DNA of 64,000 nt from Sinorhizobium shofinae (GTDB lineage Bacteria; Pseudomonadota; Alphaproteobacteria; Rhizobiales; Rhizobiaceae), in the NCBI GenBank assembly GCA_001704765.1, contig MBFK01000100.1:139900-203899 (forward strand), written 5' to 3'. This document shows positions 10,710-21,690 of this stretch, one piece after another. The notes under the pieces were generated by a model. That model was given only the letters and a program-made list of their open reading frames with translations. It searched no databases and was not told the DNA's origin. A program made the translations under genes and the position numbers. Every line of letters starts with the position of its first letter. Position 1 is the first letter of the stretch.

Positions 10710-11741
10710 CTACCGCCCGGGCGCGGGTCCGGTCGAAGCGCGCACGATCAATTCGGCGCGCCAGAGCTCCTGTTGCGGATAGTCGCCGCGGCCGACGATC
10801 CCGCCGATCAGCCGCGTCGCGATGCGCGCCCCGGCGGCCCGAAGCGAGGAGCGTGTGGTCGTCAGCGGCACGCTGAAGTTCTCCGGCTTCAGCATCGGCA
10901 GGACGTCGTCATGGGCGATGATCGAGATGTCGCTGCCGATGACGAGCCCCGCCCGGTTGATCGCGCGCACGGCGCCGAGCGCCAGCACCGTACTGGAGCA
11001 AAGAACCGCGGTCGGCGGGGCCGGCCGTTCAAGAAAGCGCTGCATGCTTCGATAGCCGTATTCGTCGGCCATTACCGAATGATGGGCGAGCTCTTCGTCG
11101 AGACCGAGGCCCCACTCCTCGAGCGCCCGCGTCACCCCCTTTTTCCGGCGGATGGAAAAGGCGAGATATTCCGGCCCGTTGATTAGCGCGATCCGCTGAT
11201 GGCCCAGCTGGAGAAGGAGCTTGGTCGCGTCGTAGAACGCCTGCGTATTATCGATGTCGAGGAACGGATAATCGCGCGGCCCGCCAATCGACCGGCCGTG
11301 GACGACGAAGGGAATCGAGATCGCCTTCAGCATGGGGATGCGCGGGTCGTTGGCGCGCATATAGGCCAGGAAGACCGCATCGACATTGCCGCTCGCGGCC
11401 AGCCGCCGAAACGTCGCCTCCTCGTCGTCCGGCGCGCTCGGGTTGAGGACGAAATGGAAATCGTGCTTCACCGCTTCCTCGGCGAGGCCCGCAAGAAATT
11501 CGCCGAAATGGATGTCGGAATCGATGCCGGGCGCGATCGGCATCACGAGCCCGATCGAATAGGCCTTTCCCGTTGCAAGCCGCTGGGCGGCACGATTCGG
11601 CCGGTAGCCGGTCTCGCGCACCGCCTGCAGTACCCTTTTTCGCGTCTCCGCATTGACTTCCGGATAGCCGTTGAGTGCGCGGCTGACCGTCGTTTGCGAC
11701 AGGCCGAGGATCTCCGCCAGCTGCTTGAGATTGACCGCCAT
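10710..11741 (-). CDS. aglR: LacI-family repressor of the alpha-glucoside operon
   Basis: 343 residues from the ATG at 11741, preceded by a strong GGGAGGA site (complement of 11751-11757); a TTG six codons upstream is less likely. The N-terminal LacI helix-turn-helix is textbook (LKQLAEILGLSQTTVSRALN, then GYPEVNAETRKRVLQAV), followed by a periplasmic-binding-protein-like effector domain. It diverges from aglEFGAK. CAAAGCGCTTTG palindromes lie both just upstream of its own start and upstream of aglE, consistent with autoregulation and repression of the operon. Confidence 0.9.
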   Translation of the reverse strand: MAVNLKQLAEILGLSQTTVSRALNGYPEVNAETRKRVLQAVRETGYRPNRAAQRLATGKAYSIGLVMPIAPGIDSDIHFGEFLAGLAEEAVKHDFHFVLNPSAPDDEEATFRRLAASGNVDAVFLAYMRANDPRIPMLKAISIPFVVHGRSIGGPRDYPFLDIDNTQAFYDATKLLLQLGHQRIALINGPEYLAFSIRRKKGVTRALEEWGLGLDEELAHHSVMADEYGYRSMQRFLERPAPPTAVLCSSTVLALGAVRAINRAGLVIGSDISIIAHDDVLPMLKPENFSVPLTTTRSSLRAAGARIATRLIGGIVGRGDYPQQELWRAELIVRASTGPAPGR

Positions 11742-11755
11742 CGTCGCTATTCCTC

Positions 11756-11769
11756 CCAAAGCGCTTTGG
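11756..11769. promoter_or_regulatory. LacI-type operator upstream of aglR
   Basis: CCAAAGCGCTTTGG, a perfect 14-bp palindrome of the LacI/GalR class with central CG. It starts 15 bases before the aglR ATG and next to its ribosome site, so bound repressor would block aglR expression. The same core recurs at 11961-11972. Confidence 0.75.
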
Positions 11770-11960
11770 ATGTCCCTTTGATTTTTGACGGATCAGCCAG
11801 CGCCATCTACGTCCTCTATCATCCGATCCGCGCAGGAAAAAGCGGAAAACGGCACTTTCGCGCCGCAAAACGTTACCGCATAGCAATATTTTCGCGTTAA
11901 GCGAGCGGCCAGAGGAAAGCCCTTGACTCTTTCTCGACGGCAATGGAGTGTTAGCAAACT

Positions 11961-11972
11961 CAAAGCGCTTTG
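11961..11972. promoter_or_regulatory. LacI-type operator upstream of aglE
   Basis: CAAAGCGCTTTG, a perfect 12-bp palindrome identical to the core of the site next to aglR, about 66 bases before the aglE start. A TTGACT (11923-11928) resembling a -35 element lies just upstream, so the site probably overlaps the start of the aglE transcript. Confidence 0.75.
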
Positions 11973-12038
11973 AATATTGCGCCTTGAAGATCCACCCGCG
12001 GCGTGACGCCCGGGTTTCTTTTTGGGGAGGACCAGAAC

Positions 12039-13397
12039 GTGAAGAGATCATTGCTGATTGGCGCGGCTGCGCTCGCTCTGCTTGCAGGGACAGCCGGCGC
12101 TGCCGACCTCAAGTTCAAGCCGGGCGAGGATTCGAAGTTCAATTGGGGAAGCTTCGAGGAGTTCAAGAAGGGGCATGACCTGAAAGGCCAGACGCTGACC
12201 ATCTTCGGTCCCTGGCGCGGCGAGGACGAGGTTCTGTTCAAGAGCGTTTTTGCTTATTTCGTCGAGGCGACGGGGGTTGAGGTCAAGTATTCCTCCTCGG
12301 AGAACTATGAACAGCAGATCGTCATCGACACACAGGCCGGCAGCCCGCCCGATGTCGCGATCCTTCCGCAGCCGGGCCTGATCGCCGACCTCGCCGCGAA
12401 GGGTCTCCTGACGCCGCTCGGCGACGAAACCAAGCAATGGCTGCTCGACAATTATGCCGCTGGTCAGTCCTGGGTGGATCTCTCCACCTATAACGGCAAG
12501 GACGGCACTGCGGCGCTCTACGCCTTCCCCTACAAGATCGACGTCAAGTCGCTCGTCTGGTACGTGCCGGAAAACTTCGAGGACGCCGGCTACGAAGTCC
12601 CGAAGACCATGGAAGAGCTGAAGGCCCTGACCGAGAAGATTGCCGCCGACGGCGAGAGGCCCTGGTGCATTGGTCTCGGCTCGGGCGGCGCGACCGGCTG
12701 GCCGGCGACGGACTGGGTCGAAGACCTGATGCTGCGCACGCAGTCACCCGAAGTCTATGACAAGTGGGTCAAGAACGAGATTCCCTTCACAGACCCCGCA
12801 GTGATCGGCGCGCTCGATGAGTTCGGCTGGTTCGCACGAAACGACAAGTTTGTCGACGGTGGCGCGGCAGCGGTCGCCTCAACCGATTTCCGCGATAGCC
12901 CGAAGGGTCTCTTCGCCTCGCCTCCGAAATGCTATCTGCACCATCAGGCTTCCTTCATCCCGTCATTCTTCCCGGAAGGCACGGTGGTCGGCGAGGATGC
13001 TGACTTCTTCTACATGCCGCCTTATGAAAGCAAGAAAGAGCTCGGCAATCCGGTGCTCGGCGCCGGTACTCTGGCGATGATCACCAAGGACACGCCCGCC
13101 GCACGCGCCTTCATCGAGTTCTTGAAGACGCCGATCGCGCACGAGGTCTGGATGGCGCAGACGAGCTTCCTGACGCCCTATAAGAGCGTGAATGTCGACG
13201 TTTACGGCAACCCGCCGCTCAAGAAGCAGGGCGAGATCCTGCTCAACGCTACGACCTTCCGGTTCGACGGTTCGGACCTGATGCCCGGCAAGATCGGCGC
13301 CGGCGCCCTCTGGACCGGCATGGTCGATTTCGTCGGCGGCAAGTCCTCGGCAGATGTCGCGGCCGACGTGCAGAAGGCCTGGGACGCCATCAAGTAA
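12039..13397 (+). CDS. aglE: Alpha-glucoside ABC transporter, periplasmic binding protein AglE
   Basis: 452 residues. The start is the GTG at 12039 because GGGGAGGA (12024-12031) precedes it and the product then begins with a clean Sec signal peptide (KRSLLIGAAALALLAGTAGA, cleaved before ADLKFK). The mature part is a family 1 solute-binding protein (EATGVEVKYSSSENYEQQIV, PPDVAILPQPGLI). In S. meliloti AglE binds sucrose, maltose, trehalose and related alpha-glucosides. A 12-bp hairpin follows before aglF. Confidence 0.93.
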   Translation: MKRSLLIGAAALALLAGTAGAADLKFKPGEDSKFNWGSFEEFKKGHDLKGQTLTIFGPWRGEDEVLFKSVFAYFVEATGVEVKYSSSENYEQQIVIDTQAGSPPDVAILPQPGLIADLAAKGLLTPLGDETKQWLLDNYAAGQSWVDLSTYNGKDGTAALYAFPYKIDVKSLVWYVPENFEDAGYEVPKTMEELKALTEKIAADGERPWCIGLGSGGATGWPATDWVEDLMLRTQSPEVYDKWVKNEIPFTDPAVIGALDEFGWFARNDKFVDGGAAAVASTDFRDSPKGLFASPPKCYLHHQASFIPSFFPEGTVVGEDADFFYMPPYESKKELGNPVLGAGTLAMITKDTPAARAFIEFLKTPIAHEVWMAQTSFLTPYKSVNVDVYGNPPLKKQGEILLNATTFRFDGSDLMPGKIGAGALWTGMVDFVGGKSSADVAADVQKAWDAIK

Positions 13398-13404
13398 TGT
13401 CCGG

Positions 13405-13437
13405 GGCGGCGGACGATGGTATGCCTCGTCCGCCGCC
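13405..13437 (+). terminator. Intra-operon hairpin between aglE and aglF
   Basis: GGCGGCGGACGA and TCGTCCGCCGCC form a perfect 12-bp stem around a 9-base loop 8 bases after the aglE stop. No good T-run follows, so it more likely stabilises the aglE message or attenuates transcription than ends it completely. Confidence 0.6.
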
Positions 13438-13551
13438 TTCCTTATTCGGACCGCCCGCATGAGCGGGCATCCCAACAAAAAGCGGAATGCGCCGTCATGC
13501 GATGCGCCGGGAGCGTCCTGTTCCGAAGGCGTTTGAGGGGAGGGATGTGTC

Positions 13552-14559
13552 ATGCAGCTGGTCGCTGCCATTTTAACGATGTTAGCCGGTGTATTGGCCT
13601 GCGCGGCCTATTTCTGGGCCACCAGTCTCATTCTTGATTGGATTTTTCCTTCGAAGGGGCTGTCGGGTGCTGCCGCCTCCCGTAATCTGCGCATAACCAA
13701 CGCGATCCGGCCTTGGCTGTTCCTGGCACCCGCTTTGTTCGCCCTGACCATCTATCTCATCTACCCGGTGATCCAATCGGCATGGCTGAGCCTCCATGAC
13801 AGGGGCGGGCAGAGTTTCGTCGGGCTCCGCAATTTCCAATGGATGATCAACGACGGCGAATTCGGTCAGTCGATCTTCAACAATTTCCTTTGGCTACTGG
13901 TCGTTCCGGCGCTCTCGACCTTCTTCGGCTTGATCATCGCAGCACTGACCGACCGCATCTGGTGGGGCAATATTGCCAAGACGTTGATCTTCATGCCGAT
14001 GGCGATCTCCTTCGTCGGCGCCGCCGTCATCTGGAAGTTCATCTACGACTACCGGGCCGAAGGCTCCGAGCAGATCGGTCTCCTGAACGCAATCGTCGTC
14101 ACCTTCGGGGGCGCGCCGCAAGCCTGGATCACGCTGCCTTTCTGGAACAATTTCTTCCTGATGGTGATCCTCATCTGGATCCAGACGGGCTTCGCGATGG
14201 TTATCCTCTCCGCGGCGCTCCGCGGCATTCCGGAGGAGACGATCGAAGCAGCGGTCATCGACGGTGCCAACGGCTGGCAGATCTTCTTCAAGATCATGGT
14301 GCCGCAGATCTGGGGCACGATCGCAGTCGTCTGGACGACCATCACCATCCTCGTGCTGAAGGTCTTCGACATCGTGCTCGCCATGACGAACGGGCAATGG
14401 CAGAGCCAGGTTCTCGCCAACCTGATGTTCGACTGGATGTTCCGCGGCGGCGGTGACTTCGGCCGCGGCGCGTCGATCGCCGTCGTCATCATGGTCCTCG
14501 TCGTCCCGATCATGATCTGGAACATCCGCAACGCCACCAAGGAATCGGGAGGCCACTGA
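13552..14559 (+). CDS. aglF: Alpha-glucoside ABC transporter permease AglF
   Basis: 335 residues with an extra N-terminal membrane segment before the six MalF-like helices. The binding-protein-dependent permease loop (EAA motif) is visible as EETIEAAVIDGANGWQIFFK, the contact with the AglK ATPase. It is 154 bases after aglE and followed immediately by aglG. Confidence 0.93.
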   Translation: MQLVAAILTMLAGVLACAAYFWATSLILDWIFPSKGLSGAAASRNLRITNAIRPWLFLAPALFALTIYLIYPVIQSAWLSLHDRGGQSFVGLRNFQWMINDGEFGQSIFNNFLWLLVVPALSTFFGLIIAALTDRIWWGNIAKTLIFMPMAISFVGAAVIWKFIYDYRAEGSEQIGLLNAIVVTFGGAPQAWITLPFWNNFFLMVILIWIQTGFAMVILSAALRGIPEETIEAAVIDGANGWQIFFKIMVPQIWGTIAVVWTTITILVLKVFDIVLAMTNGQWQSQVLANLMFDWMFRGGGDFGRGASIAVVIMVLVVPIMIWNIRNATKESGGH

Positions 14560-14560
14560 G

Positions 14561-15706
14561 ATGAACCCATCGACGCGTTCCCCGCTCACCTGGGCTGTCC
14601 ATCTCTCGGTCCTGCTTTTGGTCCTTCTCTGGACCATGCCGACCGCCGGCCTGTTGATTTCCTCGCTGCGCGACAAGGATCAGCTCGCGGTCTCAGGCTG
14701 GTGGACGGCACTCGCCATCTCGTCGCGCAACGATGTGGCGCGCGCTCCTTCGGCCGACAGCCAGGTCGAGCGCGACGGGAAGTTCGTGATCTCCGGCAAC
14801 CTCTTGCAAGGTCAGGGCGGCCAGGTTTCCGCTTTCGGCTTTTCCAGCCGTGAACCGACCAAATATAAGCCTGGCGAGACAGCCGAGCTCAATGACGGCG
14901 AGAGGCTGACGGTACAGACGGACGGCAGCTTCGAGATCGTCTCGGATCAGCGGATGGAGGGATCGCGCGGACAGCGCGTCTTCTTCACTGCCTCGACCCC
15001 GCCGCGATTCACGCTGGACAACTACATCGAGGTGTTGAGCGCGGCTGGCATCGGCAGATCGTTCCTCAATTCGCTGACGGTCGCGGTTCCGTCGACGGTC
15101 ATTCCGATCCTGATTGCAGCCTTTGCGGCCTATGCGCTCGCCTGGATGCGTTTTCCGGGCCGAGCGATCCTGCTCGCGGTCGTCGTCGGTCTCCTGGTGG
15201 TGCCGCTGCAAATGTCGCTCATTCCGCTGCTGCAGCTTTATAATGGTGTCGGCGCCTTCTTCGGTGTCCCGGCCAAGACCTACATGGGCATCTGGCTCGC
15301 CCATACCGGATTCGGCCTGCCGCTGGCAATCTATCTCCTGCGCAACTACATGGCCGGACTGCCGCGCGAGATCATGGAGTCGGCGCGCGTCGACGGCGCC
15401 AGCGATTTCGACATCTTCGTCAAGATCATCCTGCCCTTGTCGTTTCCGGCGCTCGCTTCCTTTGCCATCTTCCAGTTTCTCTGGACCTGGAACGATCTTC
15501 TCGTCGCCATCGTCTTCCTCGGTGCGGGGGAGGACAAGCTGGTGCTGACCGGACGTCTGGTCAATCTGCTCGGCTCACGCGGCGGCAATTGGGAAATCCT
15601 TACCGCTTCCGCCTTCATCACCATCGTCGTTCCGCTGATCGTCTTCTTCGCCCTGCAACGCTACCTCGTGCGTGGCCTGCTGGCGGGATCGGTCAAGGGC
15701 GGCTGA
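14561..15706 (+). CDS. aglG: Alpha-glucoside ABC transporter permease AglG
   Basis: 381 residues, MalG-type inner-membrane permease. The first membrane helix is followed by a periplasmic insertion of roughly 110 residues (SRNDVARAPSADSQVERDGK onward) before the remaining helices. That insertion makes it longer than enteric MalG (about 296) and is characteristic of the AglG group. The EAA loop reads PREIMESARVDGASDFDIFV. It begins one base after the aglF stop. Confidence 0.92.
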   Translation: MNPSTRSPLTWAVHLSVLLLVLLWTMPTAGLLISSLRDKDQLAVSGWWTALAISSRNDVARAPSADSQVERDGKFVISGNLLQGQGGQVSAFGFSSREPTKYKPGETAELNDGERLTVQTDGSFEIVSDQRMEGSRGQRVFFTASTPPRFTLDNYIEVLSAAGIGRSFLNSLTVAVPSTVIPILIAAFAAYALAWMRFPGRAILLAVVVGLLVVPLQMSLIPLLQLYNGVGAFFGVPAKTYMGIWLAHTGFGLPLAIYLLRNYMAGLPREIMESARVDGASDFDIFVKIILPLSFPALASFAIFQFLWTWNDLLVAIVFLGAGEDKLVLTGRLVNLLGSRGGNWEILTASAFITIVVPLIVFFALQRYLVRGLLAGSVKGG

Positions 15707-15746
15707 CACCAAGGCTGACAATCCAAGACAGGGACTTCAAATTCGC

Positions 15747-17402
<1,656 letters not shown>

Positions 17403-17422
17403 AAAACCGAGGGGAGGGTGCA

Positions 17423-18511
17423 ATGACGGGTCTGCTGCTTAAAGACATCCGCAAGTCCTACGGGGCGGTCGATGTCATTCACGGCATCAATCTCGACATC
17501 AAGCAGGGCGAGTTCGTCGTCTTCGTCGGGCCGTCCGGCTGCGGGAAATCGACGCTGCTACGGATGATCGCCGGGCTCGAGGAGATCACCGGCGGCGACA
17601 TGTTTATCGACGGCGAGCGGGTCAACGAGGTGCCGCCGTCGCAGCGCGGCATTGCTATGGTGTTCCAGTCCTATGCGCTCTACCCGCATATGACCGTGTA
17701 CGACAACATGGCCTTCGGCATGCGGATCGCCAAGGAACCGAAGGAAGAGATCGATCGCCGCGTCCGCTCGGCCGCAGAGATGCTCCAACTCACCAAATAT
17801 CTCGACCGCCTTCCCAAGGCGCTTTCCGGCGGGCAACGCCAGCGCGTCGCGATCGGGCGGGCGATTTGCCGCAACCCAAAGGTCTTCCTCTTCGACGAGC
17901 CGCTTTCCAACCTCGACGCGGCGCTGCGCGTCGCCACCCGGATCGAGATCGCCAAGCTCAGCGAGCGGATGGCGGATACGACGATGATCTATGTCACCCA
18001 CGACCAGGTGGAGGCAATGACGCTTGCCGACCGCATCGTGGTGCTTTCTCTCGGACACATCGAGCAGGTCGGCGCGCCGCTCGAGCTCTACGAGCGGCCA
18101 GCGAACCTCTTCGTCGCCCGCTTCATCGGCTCGCCGGCCATGAACGTCATCCCCTCGACGATCACCGCGGCCGGCGCACAGACGACGGTTACGCTGGCAG
18201 GCGGTAAATCGGTGACGCTCGATATCCAAAGCAACGCGTCCGAATCCGGCAAGAAGGCGAGCTTCGGCGTGCGGCCGGAAGACCTGCAGGTGACGGACGG
18301 CCAGGACTTCCTCTTCGAGGGCACGATTTCGATCGTCGAAGCGCTCGGCGAGGTGACTCTGCTCTACATAGAGGGGCTCGTCGAGAACGAGCCGATCATC
18401 GCGAAATTGCCCGGCATCCTGAAGGTCGGGCGCGGCGACAAGGTGCGCTTCACCGCCGACAAGGCGAAGCTTCATCTCTTCGACGCCGACGGGCGAAGCT
18501 ATCGCGCTTAG
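17423..18511 (+). CDS. aglK: Alpha-glucoside ABC transporter ATP-binding protein AglK
   Basis: 362 residues, MalK-type ATPase. Walker A GPSGCGKST, signature LSGGQRQRVAIGRAI, Walker B VFLFDEPLSNLD and H-loop YVTHDQVEAMTLADR are all intact. The C-terminal roughly 130 residues form the TOBE/OB regulatory domain (FGVRPEDLQV). Last gene of the agl operon; a strong terminator follows. Confidence 0.94.
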   Translation: MTGLLLKDIRKSYGAVDVIHGINLDIKQGEFVVFVGPSGCGKSTLLRMIAGLEEITGGDMFIDGERVNEVPPSQRGIAMVFQSYALYPHMTVYDNMAFGMRIAKEPKEEIDRRVRSAAEMLQLTKYLDRLPKALSGGQRQRVAIGRAICRNPKVFLFDEPLSNLDAALRVATRIEIAKLSERMADTTMIYVTHDQVEAMTLADRIVVLSLGHIEQVGAPLELYERPANLFVARFIGSPAMNVIPSTITAAGAQTTVTLAGGKSVTLDIQSNASESGKKASFGVRPEDLQVTDGQDFLFEGTISIVEALGEVTLLYIEGLVENEPIIAKLPGILKVGRGDKVRFTADKAKLHLFDADGRSYRA

Positions 18512-18534
18512 GCCTTCATCCTCTTTCTTTATCC

Positions 18535-18564
18535 AACCCGTCCGGCACTGCCGGGCGGGTTTTT
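18535..18564 (+). terminator. Rho-independent terminator of the agl operon
   Basis: AACCCGtCCGGC pairs with GCCGGgCGGGTT around a 3-base loop and runs into TTTTT, 24 bases after the aglK stop. Confidence 0.85.
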
Positions 18565-18617
18565 CACGTACCCCCGTGGACCCAAACCCTCTGTTAAATT
18601 TCATGGGCTAGCGTCGC

Positions 18618-18726
18618 TCTACTGCATGTCGACCAAAAGTGTGAGAGCGGTTTTTGATGACGACATGCACAAAACAAGGACCTAAAGCGCGCCGCATAAA
18701 GACGTTTGAATGCGAAGCGCTCTAGA
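18618..18726. repeat. Intergenic palindromic repeat, family 1 copy A
   Basis: GCATGTCG (18624-18631) and CGACATGC (18661-18668) form an 8-bp inverted repeat, followed by an AAGGACCTAA segment and a second GC-rich arm ending near TTTGAATGCG. The same order of blocks occurs at 31524-31642. Resembles the short mosaic repeats scattered between genes in rhizobial genomes. Confidence 0.65.
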
Positions 18727-18804
18727 TGAATGCGAAAGGTGAGTTCTATGAGCGGCGCGGCGCCCGTTATGTCCCGGCACTTTCTCAACAAGGAAGAGTC
18801 GTTC

Positions 18805-19158
18805 ATGTATGATCGGGAGGCGAATTTCCCGATGGAGGACACGCGGAACGACGCGCGAATCGAATTTACCGAGAAGGGGATGCAGAACCTTTCGTCGCGT
18901 CGTTGCGAGATCATCAAGCTCTCGAAAAGCAGCGCCATCATCGGCATCGTGACGAAGTTTCAACTGCCGCAGAATTTCTATCTCGACATCCCGAGCGCCC
19001 GCATTCCCCTGATCGGCTGCCTATTGAAGCGGGTCCACGCCAACAACCTCATCGAGGCCCGGTTCCTGCGGCTGTTGAGCGACCGCGACCTGAACCGGAT
19101 CTTCGTCTACAGTACCCATCCGAACCATCGCAACCGCACGCTGGATATCTATCGCTGA
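18805..19158 (+). CDS. Small PilZ-like protein
   Basis: 117 residues from the ATG at 18805, chosen because AAGGAAGAG (18790-18798) sits at ideal distance; two upstream ATGs in frame lack such a site. The pattern RRCEIIKLSKSSAIIGIV, then FYLDIPSARIPLIGCLLKRV and NNLIEARFLRLLS resembles single-domain PilZ proteins of rhizobia, though the canonical RxxxR and DxSxxG c-di-GMP motifs are degenerate. It may therefore not bind c-di-GMP. It stands alone after the agl terminator. Confidence 0.55.
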   Translation: MYDREANFPMEDTRNDARIEFTEKGMQNLSSRRCEIIKLSKSSAIIGIVTKFQLPQNFYLDIPSARIPLIGCLLKRVHANNLIEARFLRLLSDRDLNRIFVYSTHPNHRNRTLDIYR

Positions 19159-19231
19159 CCGCGAAAACCGTCGATCGACGGGTGATCGAGCTCGGTTGAC
19201 GACGCGAGGCAGCGCGAGCGAGGCAGCCGCC

Positions 19232-19597
19232 ATGCAACGACCCTATCGACTTTCCTGTCACTGCGGCGAAATCGCGATCGAGGTCGACGCTGAACTTTCG
19301 CGGCTCGTCGAGTGCAACTGTTCGACGTGCCGGCGCTCGGGCTTCCTTCACTGGAAGGTGGATGCCGCCGCTGTCAGGCTCGTCACGGAAAAGCGCCGGA
19401 TGTCGACCTATATCTGGCGCGGCATCAACGAGGGCCATCATTTCTGCCCGATATGCAGCACCGCGATCATGCGCAGTGGCTATCCGGGCGATCGCGTTTC
19501 ACTCAATGCCAGGTGCATCGAGGGCGTCGATGTGTTCACGCTCGAAGTCGAACGTTATGACGGTCGGAATGATATGTCTCCCGGGCCGCTTCCGTAA
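19232..19597 (+). CDS. GFA-family (glutathione-dependent formaldehyde-activating-like) protein
   Basis: 121 residues. The zinc-binding cysteine pattern of the GFA/CENP-V fold is present: LSCHCGEIAIEV, VECNCSTCRRSGFLHW and FCPICSTAIMRSG. These proteins adopt a beta-tent fold with two zinc sites; most are of unknown substrate, only a few bind glutathione adducts. The ATG at 19232 gives the typical N-terminus. It converges on edd with a 21-base gap. Confidence 0.75.
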   Translation: MQRPYRLSCHCGEIAIEVDAELSRLVECNCSTCRRSGFLHWKVDAAAVRLVTEKRRMSTYIWRGINEGHHFCPICSTAIMRSGYPGDRVSLNARCIEGVDVFTLEVERYDGRNDMSPGPLP

Positions 19598-19618
19598 GGC
19601 TGTGACTGCGCCGGCGCC

Positions 19619-21439
19619 TCAGTGAAAGAGAACGCTTCCCCCCCGATCAGCGGCACCGGCGTTCTGGCGGAACGGCGCGAACAGTTCGCGGCCCATGCCG
19701 AACTCGTTGTCGGAGAGGTCGATATGCGCCGGCACGCGCGTCTTCAGCGCGATATCCTCGATCTTGACCTCGATCGTCCCTTTGACCGCGTCGATGCGGA
19801 TGATATCGCCCTCCTGAATGCGGGCGATCGGTCCGCCGTCCTTTGCTTCGGGCGTGACATGGATCGCTGCCGGGACCTTTCCCGATGCGCCGGACATGCG
19901 GCCGTCGGTGACGATTGCCACCTTCTGGCCCCGGTCCTGCAGGATGCCGAGCACCGTCGTCAGCTTGTGGAGCTCCGGCATGCCATTCGCCTTCGGGCCC
20001 TGGAAGCGGACAACAGCGATGAAATCGCCTTCGAGCTTGCCCGCCTTGAAGGCCGCGTTGAGTTCAGCCTGATCGTTGAAGATCTTGGCAGGGGCCTCGA
20101 TGACATGGCGCTCCGGCTTAACGGCCGAGATCTTGATGACCGCCTTGCCGATATTGCCGGTCAGCATCTTCAGACCGCCGGTATGCTGGAACGGCTGATC
20201 GATGGTCGCGAGCACCTTCGGATCCGCGCTTTCCTCGGGTGCCGGTTCGCGCTGGACGGTGCCGTTGTCGCCGAGCCTGACGTCGATCGCATAGGCCTCG
20301 AGCCCCTGTCCGTAGACGGTCCGAACGTCGTCGTGCAGCAGGCCGTTCTTTAGAAGCTGCGCGATGAGGAAGCCCATGCCGCCGGCCGCTTGGAAGTGGT
20401 TCACGTCGGCGAGGCCGTTCGGATAGACGCGGGCAAGCAACGGCACCATGTCGGAGAGTTCCGAAATGTCCTGCCAGGTAAGCGCGATGCCGGCGGCGCG
20501 CGCCATGGCGACGAGGTGCATGGTGTGGTTGGTCGAGCCGCCCGTCGCATGCAGGCCGACAACGCCGTTGACGATCGACCGCTCGTCGATCATCTCACCG
20601 GCGGGTGTGAATTCGTTGCCGAGCGCGGTGATCGCCAGCGCCCGCTTGGTCGCCTCCTTGGTGAGCGCGTCGCGAAGCGGCGTGCCGGGATTGATGAACG
20701 AGGCGCCCGGCATGTGGAAGCCCATGATCTCCATAAGCATCTGGTTGGAGTTGGCCGTGCCGTAGAAGGTGCAGGTGCCCGGGCCGTGATAGGATTTCGA
20801 CTCCGCCTCGAGCAGTTCGTCGCGGCCGACCTTGCCTTCGGCAAAGAGCTGGCGGATCCGGGCCTTTTCGTCGTTCGGCAGGCCCGAGGTCATCGGTCCA
20901 GCGGGAACGAAGACGGCGGGCAGGTGGCCGAAGGTCAGCGCCGCGATCACCAGGCCCGGCACGATCTTGTCGCAGACGCCGAGATAGACGGCTGCATCGA
21001 ACATGTTGTGCGATAGGCCGATGCCGGCGGCCATGGCGATCAGATCGCGCGAGAAGAGCGACAGCTCCATGCCGGGCTGGCCCTGGGTGACGCCGTCGCA
21101 CATGGCTGGCACGCCGCCTGCGACCTGCGCCACGCCGCCCGCCTCGCGGGCGGCCTCCCGGATCAGCGCCGGATAGGTCTCGAACGGCTGATGCGCCGAG
21201 AGCATGTCGTTATAGGAGGTGATGATGCCGAGGTTCGGGACGCGGTCGCCGGCGAGCGCCACCTTCTCGGCGGGCGAACAGACGGCAAATCCGTGCGCGA
21301 GGTTGCCGCAGCCGAGCACGCTGCGGTGCGGTCCATTCGCCGCGGCGCTGCGAACGCGATCGAGGTAAGGCTCGCGATAGGGTTTCGAGCGCTCGACGAT
21401 ACGGGCGGTAATGGCGGCAATGCGGGAATCGGCGGACAT
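19619..21439 (-). CDS. edd: 6-phosphogluconate dehydratase (Entner-Doudoroff)
   Basis: 606 residues from the ATG at 21439; a start 14 codons upstream is possible but the family begins near [20 protein letters not shown]. The enzyme dehydrates 6-phosphogluconate to KDPG using an iron-sulfur cluster. Family blocks: [47 protein letters not shown] and [20 protein letters not shown]. It is last of zwf-pgl-edd, 251 bases after pgl; the aldolase gene eda is not in the window. Confidence 0.95.
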   Translation of the reverse strand: MSADSRIAAITARIVERSKPYREPYLDRVRSAAANGPHRSVLGCGNLAHGFAVCSPAEKVALAGDRVPNLGIITSYNDMLSAHQPFETYPALIREAAREAGGVAQVAGGVPAMCDGVTQGQPGMELSLFSRDLIAMAAGIGLSHNMFDAAVYLGVCDKIVPGLVIAALTFGHLPAVFVPAGPMTSGLPNDEKARIRQLFAEGKVGRDELLEAESKSYHGPGTCTFYGTANSNQMLMEIMGFHMPGASFINPGTPLRDALTKEATKRALAITALGNEFTPAGEMIDERSIVNGVVGLHATGGSTNHTMHLVAMARAAGIALTWQDISELSDMVPLLARVYPNGLADVNHFQAAGGMGFLIAQLLKNGLLHDDVRTVYGQGLEAYAIDVRLGDNGTVQREPAPEESADPKVLATIDQPFQHTGGLKMLTGNIGKAVIKISAVKPERHVIEAPAKIFNDQAELNAAFKAGKLEGDFIAVVRFQGPKANGMPELHKLTTVLGILQDRGQKVAIVTDGRMSGASGKVPAAIHVTPEAKDGGPIARIQEGDIIRIDAVKGTIEVKIEDIALKTRVPAHIDLSDNEFGMGRELFAPFRQNAGAADRGGSVLFH

Positions 21440-21517
21440 GGCACATCCTGTTCCGGAGTCTTCGGACTCCTTGATCTTCATCCTGTCATCGGCTCACAGC
21501 GGCAATGCCTCCAAGCG

Positions 21518-21597
21518 GTGCACGTGTCGCTGTAACGCTTTGAATTGCTACATGATTTATCTCAATGCCGTCTCGGATCGAGAATTCATGCAGCCGG
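21518..21597. repeat. Degenerate copy of intergenic repeat family 2
   Basis: Shares with the copy at 50241-50347 the string of blocks TGTCGCTGTA, CGTTGAATT-like, CTACATGA-like and ATGCAG, but the terminal hairpin is lost. It fills the gap between edd and pgl. Confidence 0.4.
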
Positions 21598-21690
21598 AGC
21601 GTCGCGCATCGAGATGCACATACGGCTCTCATTCGATCTCGAGCCTCCGGTCAGCTTGCCACCGGTCGCTCGCTATCTGGCCCGGACGCG

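Noticed and set aside
14693-15304. The long insertion in AglG as a possible fused domain
   Set aside because: A periplasmic insertion after the first helix is, to my knowledge, normal for AglG-type permeases, so it is not an unusual fusion.
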